Assembly (NCBI GenBank): GCA_020205615.1
Contig: CM035168.1
Location: 122,163,573-122,227,572, forward strand
From: Panax quinquefolius
Lineage: Eukaryota > Streptophyta > Magnoliopsida > Apiales > Araliaceae
Length of the DNA: 64,000 nt
Direction: 5' to 3'
Under the pieces are notes generated by a model that saw nothing but the letters and a program-made list of their open reading frames with translations, made no database searches and was not told the DNA's origin. The stretch's first letter is position 1; each line of letters begins with the position of its first letter. Shown here in pieces: positions 36,827 to 48,999 of the stretch. Both the position numbers and the translations under genes were made by a program.

Positions 36827-38234
36827 GATTTTGTAAGACCCCGAATTTTATGAAATAAAAGTATTCAATTTTTCTTATAATTACTATTAGGTAAATGGTT
36901 AAATTGATAAAAGTTAAAGTTAAGGGTGATATATATGAATTTTTTCAAAATACACAAGTGGTTATAAAATATTCATTGTTGTGGGAGAATATTCGTTTTG
37001 GTCGTGGAATATTCTTTTACATCGGGAATATTAAATGCGATTTGGTAGCATGACCATTTTTGGGCCCCATAATGAGAATAAGCTGTCGGATGAAGAAAGC
37101 GACAAAATTAAGTTTTTATAAATAACGACGTAATCGTTCTGAATTAACCTTGTTGGAATACCAGATGGTTAAAATACGATAATATCGTGTTTTTGCGCGA
37201 TAGAAGCGCGGTTTTACAGTATTTTTGAATTATTGATCCTTACATAAGAAGGCACTACTCAATAATTATTACGATAATTCTTGTTCAATATTTTATTTTA
37301 TTAATTCAATAATTGATGCGTTGATATTTTATATTATTGTTGTTCAATAATTGTCTTTGCACTGATATCTCCATTATCGGATCAATAATTCATATTATTT
37401 GAATAATATTATTAGATAACATTATTGGCAATGTCTAGAAAGTTACATCAAGGAGAGGTTTGGTCACCTAATTGCTGGCGCGATGAAGGAGAAATCCTTA
37501 TTGGAAAGCCCCTCTTTCACAGGGGCACTGGTTGTCATAATTGTGATTCTTTAATATTATTTGGAAATAATTAATTATTGATTTATATGATAAGAAAATA
37601 TTTATTTGATGTGGATATAAATGATGGATTTATTTATGTATTTATAAGTGAAGGAATTAATGATGAGGTGTTTTATCGGTATTTATCGAAATGGAGAACA
37701 AAATATGGGATTTTCAGAAAAATTAGTTTATTACTTGATTTTGTAAAATCCATAACTCTTTTGTGTATAATGAGTTAAGAGATGAGCCATATATCAAAAG
37801 AAAGCCCTAGAAGTAAGCTAACTGTAGAAATTTGAATCACCCAAAAATTCTTTGTAGATATTTCGTGGTGAAATTTTGAATGAAAGCTGGTCAGAAGGAC
37901 TAATAGTCCAAAAAATCGATTGTTCTTGACTATATTGCGTGAGTTATAAATTTTGATCCGACCGTTGGATCGTTGTAATTTTGGATATGTTATACATATA
38001 TAAGTTGAGTATATGTCCACAAATTTTGAACCGTTAAAAATGAGCGTATGATTTGTTATGAATTTTAAGAGGTGGCTGATTAGGAAATTAGGTTTTGGTG
38101 GAAAATTCTAGAATTGAGTGGGCCCCACTCTTGGTTGTTGGGGAAGATGGCTGATTTTTGGTGGGTGGAATAGTAGCGAGGTAAAAGCCATCAGTGCTTG
38201 AGTCAAAGTCTGCTTGGTAAGGCTAACATTTTCC

Positions 38235-38242
38235 TATAAATA
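38235..38242 (+). promoter_or_regulatory. LTR promoter TATA box (solo LTR E)
   Basis: TATAAATA in TTTTCCTATAAATAGAAATT, followed by TTAGAATTGAAAATCACACC. Confidence 0.6.
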
Positions 38243-39921
38243 GAAATTTAAGTTAGAATTGAAAATCACACCGAAACAAAGTTTTCTCTCTTTCTCTCTA
38301 GATTATTGAGTGTAATTTGTGAGTATTTAGATACTTGGTGAGTTGATATTCATCGGTGCAAGTTTCCTTGAATAATCATCCGATATCCCGTCGAAGTCAC
38401 GCTTCTTTTGAGGTAAGGGATAGTAAGGGATGTTATTTTCTTCTCGAGATGATATTATTTCTTCAATATCATTATCTTTGAAATATTGGTTGGAACTTTT
38501 TATCAAATTTGGAACTTTTTCATGTCGGGGTTACTATTCATGAGTTACTATTCACGAGTTACTATTCATGAGTTACTTATTCACGAGTTCTTATTCACGA
38601 GTACTATTAATGAAGCGTGAAGATGTTTTTTGTGGAATTTCTATCTTTTGGTGTCGAGATTCTTATTCACGTATCTCAAGCCTTTATTCACGATATCTGA
38701 CACTTATTCACGAATATGGCTTTATTCATAGAAAAATGAAAATTTTTCTTTTCGTCTAAAATATCTATTCGGATACTAGCTTTGATTGTATCCATGTTTT
38801 GATCATTCTTGAATTTTACACCACTATGATTATTTTGAGGTATTTTTGGATGTATAGATTAGGAGTTATGGATTTTATGAGAAAAGACTATTTTAAAAGT
38901 AACTATTTATAACTCCTTGCGGTTAACTCCAAAATTGATGAAATTTTATTGAGAGTACATCTATATAATATCGATTGTACTACTGTGAATTTGAATTTTT
39001 GGATAAAAGTACAATTTATGATAAATGTTTAAATATTAAATTGGTTTTAGCTTATATGAAAAATAGTAAATGAATTTTTAAAATTTCGAGAAAAATATAT
39101 GTTCAATATGGGACTATTTTATACTAAATCCCGGAAAAGAAATATTTTTAAACTGATTTGGTATTTTTCATGAAAATGTTCTAGTTATGAGTAAATGAAT
39201 TAAATATGTTATGTGAAGTAAGAAAATTGGAAAATATGATTTATTGGCTTGAGAATCATATATGAGATATATGCTGATTTTTATGAGGGTTTTGGTTAAT
39301 GATGATGAAATCTTATGAGTTTGGCATTTTAGATGATTAAATGCATTAATTATTAAAGTGTAAATAATTGGATTAAATTATTTATAAGTTTGAGAAATGA
39401 TTAAAATATTATTATAATATTAATAATATTAGATTATGAGATTTCTAAGTGATTTATAACATTTGGATTAAGGTGTTATAAATATGGATATGAATTTTAT
39501 TATGAAACTTTATCTTTTCGTGTCGAGGTTACTACTATGCGTATCACGGGACTATGTCACGAACACGAGTACTTATTCACAACAAATTGGTTTCTTCTCG
39601 ACCAAATTATCGTTGATTTATGAATCTTACTCTTGAAATTAAAACCATGTTTTGATTATATTATTTTATATAACATTCTTATAACCCTAATGATGATATT
39701 TCTCTTTGACTTGAGTGTAAAGATGGGTAGATTATTGGTATGATCGTGACCATAGGTTTCTCTTTGGCGATGAGTGCAAAAGTTGAATTGTTATTTGGTA
39801 TGATCATGACCATTGAATTTACAATTGAATATTTTAGCTTAAGTGCAAAGGTGAATTGATCAACATGGTATTATAATTATTGTTATATAACTTCTGAAAT
39901 GATTATGTATTTCGTTGATAT

Positions 39922-40270
39922 ATGAATATCTTTGGCTCGTTGTGCAAAGATGACTTTTGTTGAATATCTTTAGCTTTGTAGGGCAAAGATGAATTATTGA
40001 TGAATATCTTTTGCTTGTAATGCAAAGATGACTGTTGTTGAATATCTTTGCTTTTGTAGTGCAAAGATGAATTATTGATGAATATCTTTGGCTCGTAATG
40101 CAAAGATGACTGTTGTTGAATATCTTTTGCTTTGTAGTGCAAAGATGAATTATTGATTAATATCTTTGGCTCGTAATGCAAAGATGACTGTTGTTGAATA
40201 TCTTTTGCTTTGTAGTGTAAAGATGAAGCTGTTGATGAATATCTTTGGCCGTGGTGCAAAGATAAATTTA
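39922..40270 (+). repeat. Hairpin-unit tandem array in solo LTR E
   Basis: About nine units in a two-unit higher-order pattern: GAATATCTTTGGCTCGTAAT with GCAAAGATGACTGTTGTT alternates with a TTTGTAGTGCAAAGATGAAT type ending ATTGAT. Each unit has the ATCTTTG/CAAAGAT stem. Confidence 0.85.
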
Positions 40271-41717
40271 TTAGTATGATTATGACAGAGGCGTGATTTG
40301 GTATAACCATGATATTTGATGTTTTAGGTAAAGGCGGTGATGAAAATTATCTTTCGTCTGGATGAGAAGAGAATTTAGAATCACAATTATGATTATGAGT
40401 TATTCATATGATTGTGGAAAAGAAGCTGTTGATTGATGTTCTGAGGATAAAATATTGTTGGTGGACTTTTAACGTGGAGAAGACAATAGACTTTATAGTC
40501 TATTTGACTCTTTTAATGGATTGCTTCGTTCATTGCAACTATGGTTGAAAAGTTTTATCATCTACCATATGTTCTAAATCTACGATTCATTCTTGATGAA
40601 GACTATTGATAATTTATTTATCTTTAGTCATAATATTCTTTCTTGAAAGCTAGTTGTGCTCACCCTTTTGTTTCACAATTCCTTTCGTGTAATAAAAAGT
40701 GTATTTGGGTTGGCGGGGATAACAAGGGAATAGAGCGGTGGTCTATAGTTGTTGAGGTTCTCCCTAAAGAGTATGAAAATAATTTTATTGAGGGCTTTAG
40801 TGTGTTGTATTTTATACATCATTTAATAGTTATTTTGGTGAATTAAATAGGGTGAGGCGAACCCAACTTTGGAAGGGTGTTTTGTCACTATCATACAAGA
40901 TGTCTAATGACATACAAACTTCGTGTTATCATAAGACATGGTTGTCTTTCATCCACTTCTTTGAGTATATTTACAAGCCACTACCTATATAATCTTGGTG
41001 TTTGTTTGGAGTATAATACCCAATTAGAGGCGGTGGAGATAATGATATGTCAAGAGAGAAGACTCACCATTGGGAAGAATACGATAGTAATCTTCTCGTT
41101 TTTCTTTGGGGTCTATTAGGGTCAACCAAGGATAATTCGTGGCCATATGATATCTATCATAACCTCAAAGCATGGCCTCCCGTATACGAAGGTTTCTTGA
41201 GCACTTCCCAAAGATTCTAATTTCTAAAAGCAGGTTTTTGATTATACCTTTATGTAAGGTGTCATTGTAACGTCTTTACTGGTTGGTATATATTTGTATC
41301 CAAACTCACAAGCATATGTGTTGTTGTATTTTGCACGACAATTGTTGTAATAAAGTTGTAGTTATTTTTCTGTACCATGTATTTGGCGACTCAGAATGGG
41401 TTGGATGGAATGGACCTATTTTGGGGTCGTTACAGATTTACCAAGAGCAGATGCTTCATAGTCAGACTATAATAAATGTGGAGGACGACAATGAAGTAAT
41501 CTAGTTAGATGGTGGAGATGAACCACGTGAATTAGATCCTGAGTCAATACTTGTGTCGGATGACATTGATCTTTGAGGAGGAAGAGTTATTGGTGAATCG
41601 ACACAGTAATCTGAAGCGGATGATGGTTATGAATCTGCAAACATTATACAAGATGATTACGAATCGAGACATTGACACTTGAACTCATGAAATGTATGTT
41701 TAGCAATACATGTTTTT

Positions 41718-42010
41718 TATATCATTGTCATGTTTATGTACTTAAACTATTTAAATGCAACTTTTGTTTATGGTCATTTTATATTCATATATATACATGT
41801 TTATATCACTATCATGTTTATGTACTAAACTATTTAAATGTAAATTTTGTTTATTGTCATTTTATATTCATATATATACATGTTTATATCAACTTCATCG
41901 TATTTATGTACTAAACTATTTAAATGCAACTTTTGTTTATTGTCATTTTATATTCATATATATACATGTTTATATCAACTTTGTCATGTTTATTGTCATA
42001 TATACATGTA
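41718..42010 (+). repeat. Tandem repeat of about 84 bp in the CACTA
   Basis: Three full units and one partial unit containing ATGTACTAAACTATTTAAAT and TCATTTTATATTCATATATA, ending ATACATG. Successive units are highly similar. No coding meaning; it lies between solo LTR E and the second CACTA gene. Confidence 0.8.
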
Positions 42011-42059
42011 ATCAAATATGACTCCTAATAACATCTTGAAATTTGTAATATCTGGATCA

Positions 42060-43700
42060 AGCAGCGGTAGCAGAAAAGCGTGGCTTGGGTAGGGGGCCTA
42101 ATAATGTGCCCAAGGCCCTACTAATCCAGATGATCGGATTCTTATTGATTCGCCCCTCCTAGAATAGTATATCGTCCAGATATATCATTTATATAAAAGC
42201 ATTTAAGATTCCATTTATTGTATATTGGTAATGTTTTGATTGATATTATATTGGTAATGTTTTGTTTTGGTCTTATTGTATTGAAAATTTGTATATTTCT
42301 CTTGGTTTGTGTCTTGGGTGCCTAGAAATGTCCATATATGCATGCTTAGTCGTGCGTGTGGCTAGTCTATATTATAGGGGAGACTATGATTGAATTTTTT
42401 TAAGTATTATAAGTATAAGTTTGAAAAATGTTCACAAATATTATAACTTAGATGTAAATTGCTTTAATATATGCTAATTGATGTTGTATATTATAGTGAT
42501 TTTTCGGATAATAAGATTGCAGTGCATATCAAATTTGTGTTACGTAATTGGCCTCACACTGTGATTACATTGGCGAAAGCACACCTATCGCCCACAAGGA
42601 TCTTTGTTTGGGTAGAATTTCGGTATGTTTTTTTAATTATGACATGATAATATTAATATAATATTCAAAGGATAATTATTTAGTAATATTATTATTGTTT
42701 TTATTTGCGTAAAGCGGTATAGATGGGAGGGCCTTGAGCTTCGGTGATACGACATTATTACGGCAAAAGTGCGGTCGCACCAAGGTCAACTTGAATAAAG
42801 AACGACAAAAAGCCATTCACAATGCCGAGATCGACCATCCGGGGCGGGAGAGGATTATATGCACGAGCATAGCCTTGGTGGTGCACCCAGTCCATATAAA
42901 TTTGAGATGTGTGCCCAATGGAAGCCGAGAGTTGGGTGAAAAAGACGAAAAGACTCGCCACACCAATGAGCCTCGGGTGTATCCGATGGCGAAAAGGCTA
43001 AAGGAACATCAAGGCGGCGGATTTTCACGATTCTGAGATATCTTTGCCGAGATGCGTATTTACAAGTTTTAATATGTTTACAATCATGAATTGTAGAAAA
43101 TATCCCATTTTACTTAGTAATATTGTCTTTGTTTTTGTATAGAGTCTCGGTCTCAAGGTCACCTATCCATTTAATTTGGATGTGTGCGTGGCCACCGTGA
43201 TGGTTCCGCACTGAGGCTATCCGGATAAGCGGTAATAAGTTTTAACAACCTGATCTTGTTTATTAATACTTACAAAATATTATTTTTAACTATTTAAGTG
43301 TTAATATGATGACATGATATTTATAAGCGTTTATTGAATGAAGCGCTTATCCACGAAGGCACTCCACGTCCTTTATTGATCAAGAGTTGTGGGAGAGGCG
43401 TCTGCATTGTGAAGAAGAACTACATTAAAGGTCAAGGACAACGACGGCGCCCATCCTTGATCCTTCAGCTGACTCTGCTGCTACCAGTCTTCCACGATCA
43501 TCGAGTCATCCAAATTGTTCATACATACTATTTGACGTGTGAGAGCTATATGTCAAGATCAAAATCTTCAAGAAGATCTTTGGCAAGGCACTGGGGCTCT
43601 TGATCCGAGAGAGTTAGTCAAGCGAAAATGAGAAGCAGCAAGCAGATGACATGGGGATGACGACGAGGTATAAAATCAATTTGTTGTATGTATTATCGTA
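42060..43700 (+). pseudogene. Second CACTA gene region (possible transposase_24/En-Spm ORF)
   Basis: Starts with a GRGPNN-like Arg/Gly-rich stretch (about 42085) and IPDDRILIDSPLL-like sequence (42120-42165), the usual opening of the second CACTA gene. Exon-like pieces follow, separated by AT-rich introns: KIAVHIKFVLRNWPHTVITL (about 42510-42575), then 42734-43036 with VNLNKERQKAIHNAE and HTNEPRVYPMAKRLKEHQGG, then 43334-43603. The pattern suits the plant transposase Ptta/En-Spm family, but the frame is broken and the match is weak. Role in the family: DNA binding at subterminal repeats. Confidence 0.5.
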
Positions 43701-44079
43701 ATATATACCAAGATCAACATATTTATTATATTTGTAACTTGTTTTATTATTTTGTTAATTCTTGGGGTGATCGAGGAGGGATGACGCTTGACATAACCTT
43801 GTACTTGTATATTCATTATTTGGATGTTTGTATATATGTTACTTAAACAAGTTTTGAAATGTTATTATATTTATTCAAATCATATTGGTTTTAAAGGTTT
43901 ATATACTAGTTTGGTGTATGTGTTGGTGGACGATGGATGTTTATATTGTTTTGTATGTTGTTTATCTTGGTGTGTATGTGTGTTGGGATAAAGCAAGTAG
44001 AAAGCAGTGCTGTGTTTTGGGAATTTCGCAAAGCAAAGAAAAATCTGGTCAGTAATTTTTTTTTTTCATATCGTGATCG
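43701..44079. other. CACTA 3' non-coding region
   Basis: AT-rich sequence with no gene seen. A short + strand open frame (43937-44128) runs into the subterminal repeats and is probably chance. Confidence 0.5.
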
Positions 44080-44391
44080 CGTGCGGTCGTTGAACGTTAT
44101 TAATGACGACGATATCGGGCCATCATGAGCGGTCGGCGATAATGGTCGCTAACACGTGGACCACGTCGACTTTGGCCTGGACATCATGCCGACTCAACTC
44201 ATTCACCGGATTTGTCATTTCGATTACGCTTCATGGCGATCATGAGATATCTTGATCGCTAATAGTGGTGTTGATGTGCATCCTAGCGACCCAGATTTTA
44301 TCGACGACATTATCGTGAAACGACTTTCGATCAGCAGAATAGCTATCTGCGATCCGCGTCGTCGATTGATAAGCCTTTTTTTTTTGTAGTG
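44080..44391 (+). repeat. CACTA right terminus and subterminal repeats
   Basis: GCGGTCG, GGTCGGCGATAATGGTCGCT and GCGATCATGAGATATCTTGA motifs mirror the left subterminal region. The sequence ends in CCTTTTTTTTTTGTAGTG and the TAA duplication. Confidence 0.75.
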
Positions 44392-44394
44392 TAA

Positions 44395-45140
44395 AATATT
44401 TTTCATTATCCTCGGTCTTAAACGATGATATTACTGAATATCTTTGGCCTGTAGTACAAAGATGAATGATTAATTGATGAATATCTTTGGCACATAGTGC
44501 AAAGATGAGCAGTGTTGAGATGAACATGACCATTTGGTGATACAAATGAATATCTTTGGCTGTATGGTGCAAGATGAATATTTGATTAAAGATGTATGTT
44601 GATTGTTTTTACAGGATAAAATATTGATGATGAACTTTAAATCTTAGAAGATAATAGAATTCATTTCTACGTGACTCTTCTAATGGATTTTTGTTTCCAC
44701 GCAGATTGTTGATCTAAAACTTATTATCTATTATATTCTATCGATTTTTTTCTGTTGAAAACTAATGATAATTTGTTGTATATTATCTTAGTCATAACAT
44801 TCTTTCTTCGGGCTAGTTGAGCTCACCCTTTTCCTTTTTGTTCCATTTTTCTTCTCAGGAGGTGAGAACATAGCAGGATCGAGTCGGGGTATGGAGTGAT
44901 GGTTCTAGAAATATATTTTAACAGTCCTCACTATTTTCTGTAAAATAGTGTATGAATAATTGTAATGAGGACTTATTTAAGTGTGGATATTGTCTAGAAG
45001 ACAATATTTGTATTTAAACTCACAGTTTATGTTATCGTATTTTGCACGACAATTGTATTATTAAAGTTATAGTTTGCTTTTTGTACCATGAATTTGGCGA
45101 CTCAGAATGAGTGTTGTATACCTATTTTGGGGGCGTCACA
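44395..45140 (+). repeat. TE-B 3' LTR, right part
   Basis: Resumes with AATATTTTTCATTATCCTCGG, matching the 5' LTR after the empty site. It contains three hairpin units (44435-44580), the acceptor-like TTCTCAG/GAGGTGAG (44858) and the LTR end GGGGGCGTCACA at 45140, followed by the ATAGT duplication. Confidence 0.88.
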
Positions 45141-46136
45141 ATAGTAAGGACTACTAATGCTATCATCTGGACCGTCACTCCATTCTCCGACTAGTCCCAG
45201 CTATATTCTCATTTCCTGAAGAGAACAATAAAAGAAAGAGTGAGCTCAACTAGCCCAGTAAGAAATATTATGACTAAGATAATGCAAAATAAATTATACA
45301 TAGCCTTCAACAATATTAAACTGATAAAATACAATAGACATCAAGTTTAACTGCAGCGGAATAAGTAATCCATTAGAAGAGTCAAGTAAAGCGTGATATC
45401 TACTATCTTCTATGATTTAAAAATATTCTCATCAATTTTTATCGCTGAGACTCAGCTTAATAAATAAACCACATCATCAAGTTATCCCTGCACTACGGGC
45501 CAAGGATATTCATTAAATCATCAATGATCATGACTATACCGAATAATCCCTGGTCATAATCATACCAAAAACTGTCTATCAATGCACTACAGGCCACTGA
45601 GGACTTTTACCACATCATTTATAACATTACAGGTCATGATTATACCGAATGATCTTTGGTCATAATCATACCAAGTCCATCTATGCACGTAAGCCAAAGA
45701 TGACTTTCATCACAATATAAGCATGAGGATGATTACAATGATATAAACATTAATCAAACAAAAATAAGGATAAATATTAAAGCCTTTAAATTTATCCAAA
45801 TATTATCAATCACTTAATAAACTCATCATCTAATATTATTAATATTATAACAATATTTTAATCACTTCTTAAACTAATAAACAATTTATTTCAATTGTTT
45901 ATACTTTACCAAATAATGCATTTAATCATTCAAAAATGCCATACTCATAAAATTTCATTACCAATGATCAAATCCCTCATCAAAAATCTGCATATACCCT
46001 ATATAGGATTCCCAAGCCATAAAATCCTATTTTCCAATTTCGTTACTTCACATAACATATTTAACTCATATGTTTGTAACTAAACCATTTTCATGAAAAA
46101 TTACCAAATCAACTTATTATTTTTCTATCCTTTGTC

Positions 46137-46177
<41 letters not shown>

Positions 46178-46919
46178 CATACACAACAAGTATTTTTCAA
46201 AAATCAATTTCTAATTAATTCCTTAAGAAATTAGCTACCTCAAGTTTAACTCCAGAAATTCCCAAATCTTGGCAGGATCTTACACATGTTAACGTGAGCT
46301 TCCAGTTTAAATTTCATGGTCATCGGAGTTATAGAACTCCGGTTATAGCTTTTTTCGTCGAAAAAACCAAAATATTGAAATAGTCATAACTTGCTCATTT
46401 TAAGTTAGAATGAGCTCATTTTTGGACAGTAGGTACTTTATACCATATATTTTCATGTCCCAAAAGGCCGGAATTTATTTCACAAACTAAGTAGCCAAAA
46501 ATTCCTTTTAAATTTCTGGGCAGTAGCTTTTTGGTACTTTGCAGTTTTTGACTCCTTTGCTAAAATCAGTCCACACGAAAATCTACAACACCTTTTCCAG
46601 TGATTCCACTTGGATAAGTTAGAAAACTCATAGATCTAACTCTAGAACTTGACCACACTCAAAAATTCAAAATATAATAGGAGATATGGTCAATTGAATT
46701 TCATGTTCCATTTTCACCAAAATCTGATTTTCAATCCTTTGTGATTTCTAAGAAACTTTCATGTTTTCACATAATAACCAACATAACTCATCATAACACT
46801 TACTAATACTACATATACCCATGATTTTCATCAATCCAATGCTTTTATTATGACTTTCATCATAATCCACGTAAACAGATCATTTCTACAATTTAATAAG
46901 GAATGAATACAAAGGATCA

Positions 46920-47540
46920 TTCAGCATGCGTGTGGTAATCCACGTATAAAAGTTATTCCAATGTAATAATAAAGAATGGAAGAATCGAAGAATTCACCAT
47001 GCATGCGATAGATCGTATGCAGAAAAGTTATTCCCAATGAATAATAAATAATGAAACGGTCATGCGTAAGCAGAACGCAGACGAAGATATTATTCGAGAA
47101 TAATAAAGAATGGAACCGGTCACGATAAACGCATGCACGGATATTACGGCGTAATAATAAAGAAACGGAACCAGTCGGTGAAATTTGACCGAAGATGAGG
47201 ACATTCCAACAGAATAATAAAGAATGGAATAACAAGCGAATTTCACCATGATATACGATTGCGCATGAAAAGTTATTCCAATGAGAATAATAAAGAATGA
47301 AATAACAATGTAAATCACTACGCATACGATGATAATCGCAGATGCATAAAAGTTATTCTAATGAATAATAAATAATAGAACCGAAGTCGAGGCGTAATAT
47401 ATGACCAAACAAGATATTCCAATGAATAATAAAGAATGGAATAATGGAAGAATTTCACCCATGTATGCAGATGCAGATGTATGAAACGAGTTATTCCAAG
47501 TGAGAATAATAAAGAATGGAATAACAATAGCTCTCTTCAT
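46920..47540 (-). repeat. Minisatellite of hairpin units in solo LTR R
   Basis: About nine units of 55-80 bp. On the minus strand each has TTATTCCATTCTTTATTATT, then TGGAATAAC and a variable tail rich in CG-containing codon-like triplets. GTTATTCCA and TGGAATAAC form a 9-bp stem in the best units. It differs in sequence from the ATCTTTG hairpin arrays but sits in the same interval between the donor-like and acceptor-like sites. Confidence 0.8.
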
Positions 47541-47748
47541 GAACACGAAAGAAATAATACCCCTTACGAGTACAACAAATAATATTCCTTACCTTAGAAA
47601 GAAGAGTACTCCGACGGTTAAGGCGGGGATATACTTGAAGAAAACTTGCACTACGCTCAAAGCTTTCTTAAACTCTAAAGAAATATGCTCAAGATTATGA
47701 AGAGAATTCTCCAATTTACGGTGTGATTTCAATTCTAACTAAGCATCC

Positions 47749-47756
47749 TATTTATA
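47749..47756 (-). promoter_or_regulatory. LTR promoter TATA box (solo LTR R)
   Basis: TATTTATA on the + strand, TATAAATA on the minus strand, followed in that direction by TAGAATTGAAATCACACCG. Confidence 0.6.
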
Positions 47757-48247
47757 GGAAAATAGAAAGGATACTATGAAAAATATATATATATATATTT
47801 ATATATTTTATTTAAAATCTAATAAAACAATTAACTTTATAAAAGTATTACATTTTATATAAAAAGATTTTACTATCAAACACTATGCAAAGACTTATGC
47901 AAATACTATGCATAATAAAATATAATATATTCTAATTATTATCTAATAAAACAAATAACTTTATAAAAGTATTCATTTTATATAAAAAGATTTTACTATG
48001 CAAAACACTAAGCAAACACTATGCATAATAAAATATAATATATTTTAATTATTGTCTAATAAAATAAATAACTTTATAAAAGTATTTTGTTTTATATAAA
48101 AATATTTTACTATGCAAAAAACTATGCATAATAGAATATAATATATTCTATTTATAGTCTAATAAAACAAATAACTTTATAAAAGTATTACGCTTTTTTA
48201 TATAAAAACTTTTCTATTTTATTACATTAATAATACTAATAAAACAA

Positions 48248-48290
<43 letters not shown>

Positions 48291-48999
48291 TCAAGTGACT
48301 TCATAAAAAGACACCTCAATATATTTAACAATATTTATCATCATTATTATAATTCACAATATTAATCGACCTGTGTCGTTTCCTGGAAAGAGGGGCTTTC
48401 AATAAGAATTTCTCCTATTGGCGTGCAATTAGGTGACCAAACCTCTCCTTGGCGAGAACTTACAGACATCGTTAATATTGCAAATAATAATATTAATAAC
48501 TTTGTTATCTCAATTATTGATTTAATAATATATAAAATATCGACAATAATTATATCAAATAACGTGAGATCTATGCAACAATTCATTGTAGAAATAATTG
48601 AACAAAACTCGAGTGACTTCTTACGTAAGCATCAATAATCAATAATCAGTGTAATGCATTATGCAACCACGTACATCGCATTTCTTTAACACAAGGTGTT
48701 TCAATAGTTAATGGTAAAACTTTCGCCGTTATTTGCCTAAAAATATTTTTTGTCGTTTTCTCAATCCAAATAATAATTCCGTTAATGGGGTCCACCAATG
48801 ATTGTCTTGTCAGACGAATATTCCCTGTTAAAATGAATATTCCCCGACCAACCGAATATTATATAACAGCTTGCATACTTTGTAAAATTTATAAATATTA
48901 CCTACAATTATAACATTATAACAAATCCACACCATAATAAAAAAAATATTTCGAGAATATTTAAATCTTTATTCATAAAATTTGGGGTCTTACAATTGT

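Larger units (their letters stand above)
36832..41434 (+). repeat. Solo LTR E in the CACTA element
   Basis: A 4.6-kb LTR (TGTAAGACCCCGAATTTTAT ... GGGGTCGTTACA), with GATTT at 36827-36831 and 41435-41439. This is the deepest insertion of the stack. It contains the conserved block (37430-37520), TATA box (38235), donor-like GAG/GTAAGG (38413), the AT-rich extra segment shared with C (38845-39500) and a hairpin array (39922-40270). The 3' 750 bp align with D and C, so C, D and E form a long-LTR subfamily whose internal region is not seen in the window. Confidence 0.88.
31208..44391 (+). mobile_element. CACTA (En/Spm) transposon with nested solo LTR E
   Basis: Terminal inverted repeats CACTACAAGAAAAAGG (31208) and, inverted, CACTACAAAAAAAAAAGG (ending 44391). 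The 3-bp duplication TAA flanks it (31205-31207, 44392-44394). Removing the element restores exactly the sequence of the uninterrupted TE-B 5' LTR. Total length is 13.2 kb, or about 8.6 kb without solo LTR E. It contains decayed TNP2 transposase, DUF4218-like and DUF4216-like regions and a second-ORF region, all on the + strand. Subterminal repeats based on GCGACC/GGTCGC flank both ends. It is non-autonomous as sequenced. Confidence 0.92.
18151..45140 (+). mobile_element. TE-B: Ty3/gypsy chromovirus (Tekay/Del-like) carrying nested CACTA and solo LTRs
   Basis: A retrotransposon whose own parts add up to roughly 9.8 kb once the inserts are removed. It is flanked by ATAGT at 18146-18150 and 45141-45145. 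Order: 5' LTR 18151-20636, primer site, gag (split by solo LTR C), pol, polypurine tract, and a 3' LTR starting at 29507 that is split by a CACTA element and ends at 45140. Reading frames are longer than in TE-A, notably integrase, which suggests TE-B is the younger of the two. It is still interrupted by stops and by solo LTR C, so it is not functional. Confidence 0.88.
45146..48994 (-). repeat. Solo LTR R, main part (minus strand)
   Basis: Minus-strand LTR starting at 48994 (TGTAAGACCCCAAATTTTAT). It carries the conserved block (48470-48380), TATA box (47756-47749), donor-like AAG/GTAAGG (47592), a minisatellite of hairpin units (47540-46920) and acceptor-like TTCTCTTCAG/GAAATG (45216), and continues through 18150-17936 to 5738-5554. 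Net length is about 4.25 kb. Several (AT)n runs (46140-46175, 48255-48287) lie within. No internal retroviral region belongs to it, so it is a solo LTR. An AT-rich segment (47765-48290) has three near-repeats around AAAACAAATAACTTTATAAA. Confidence 0.82.

Noticed and set aside
46921..47546. Four overlapping minus-strand open frames rich in Tyr, Ile and Phe
   Set aside because: They are translations of the minisatellite in solo LTR R in different frames.
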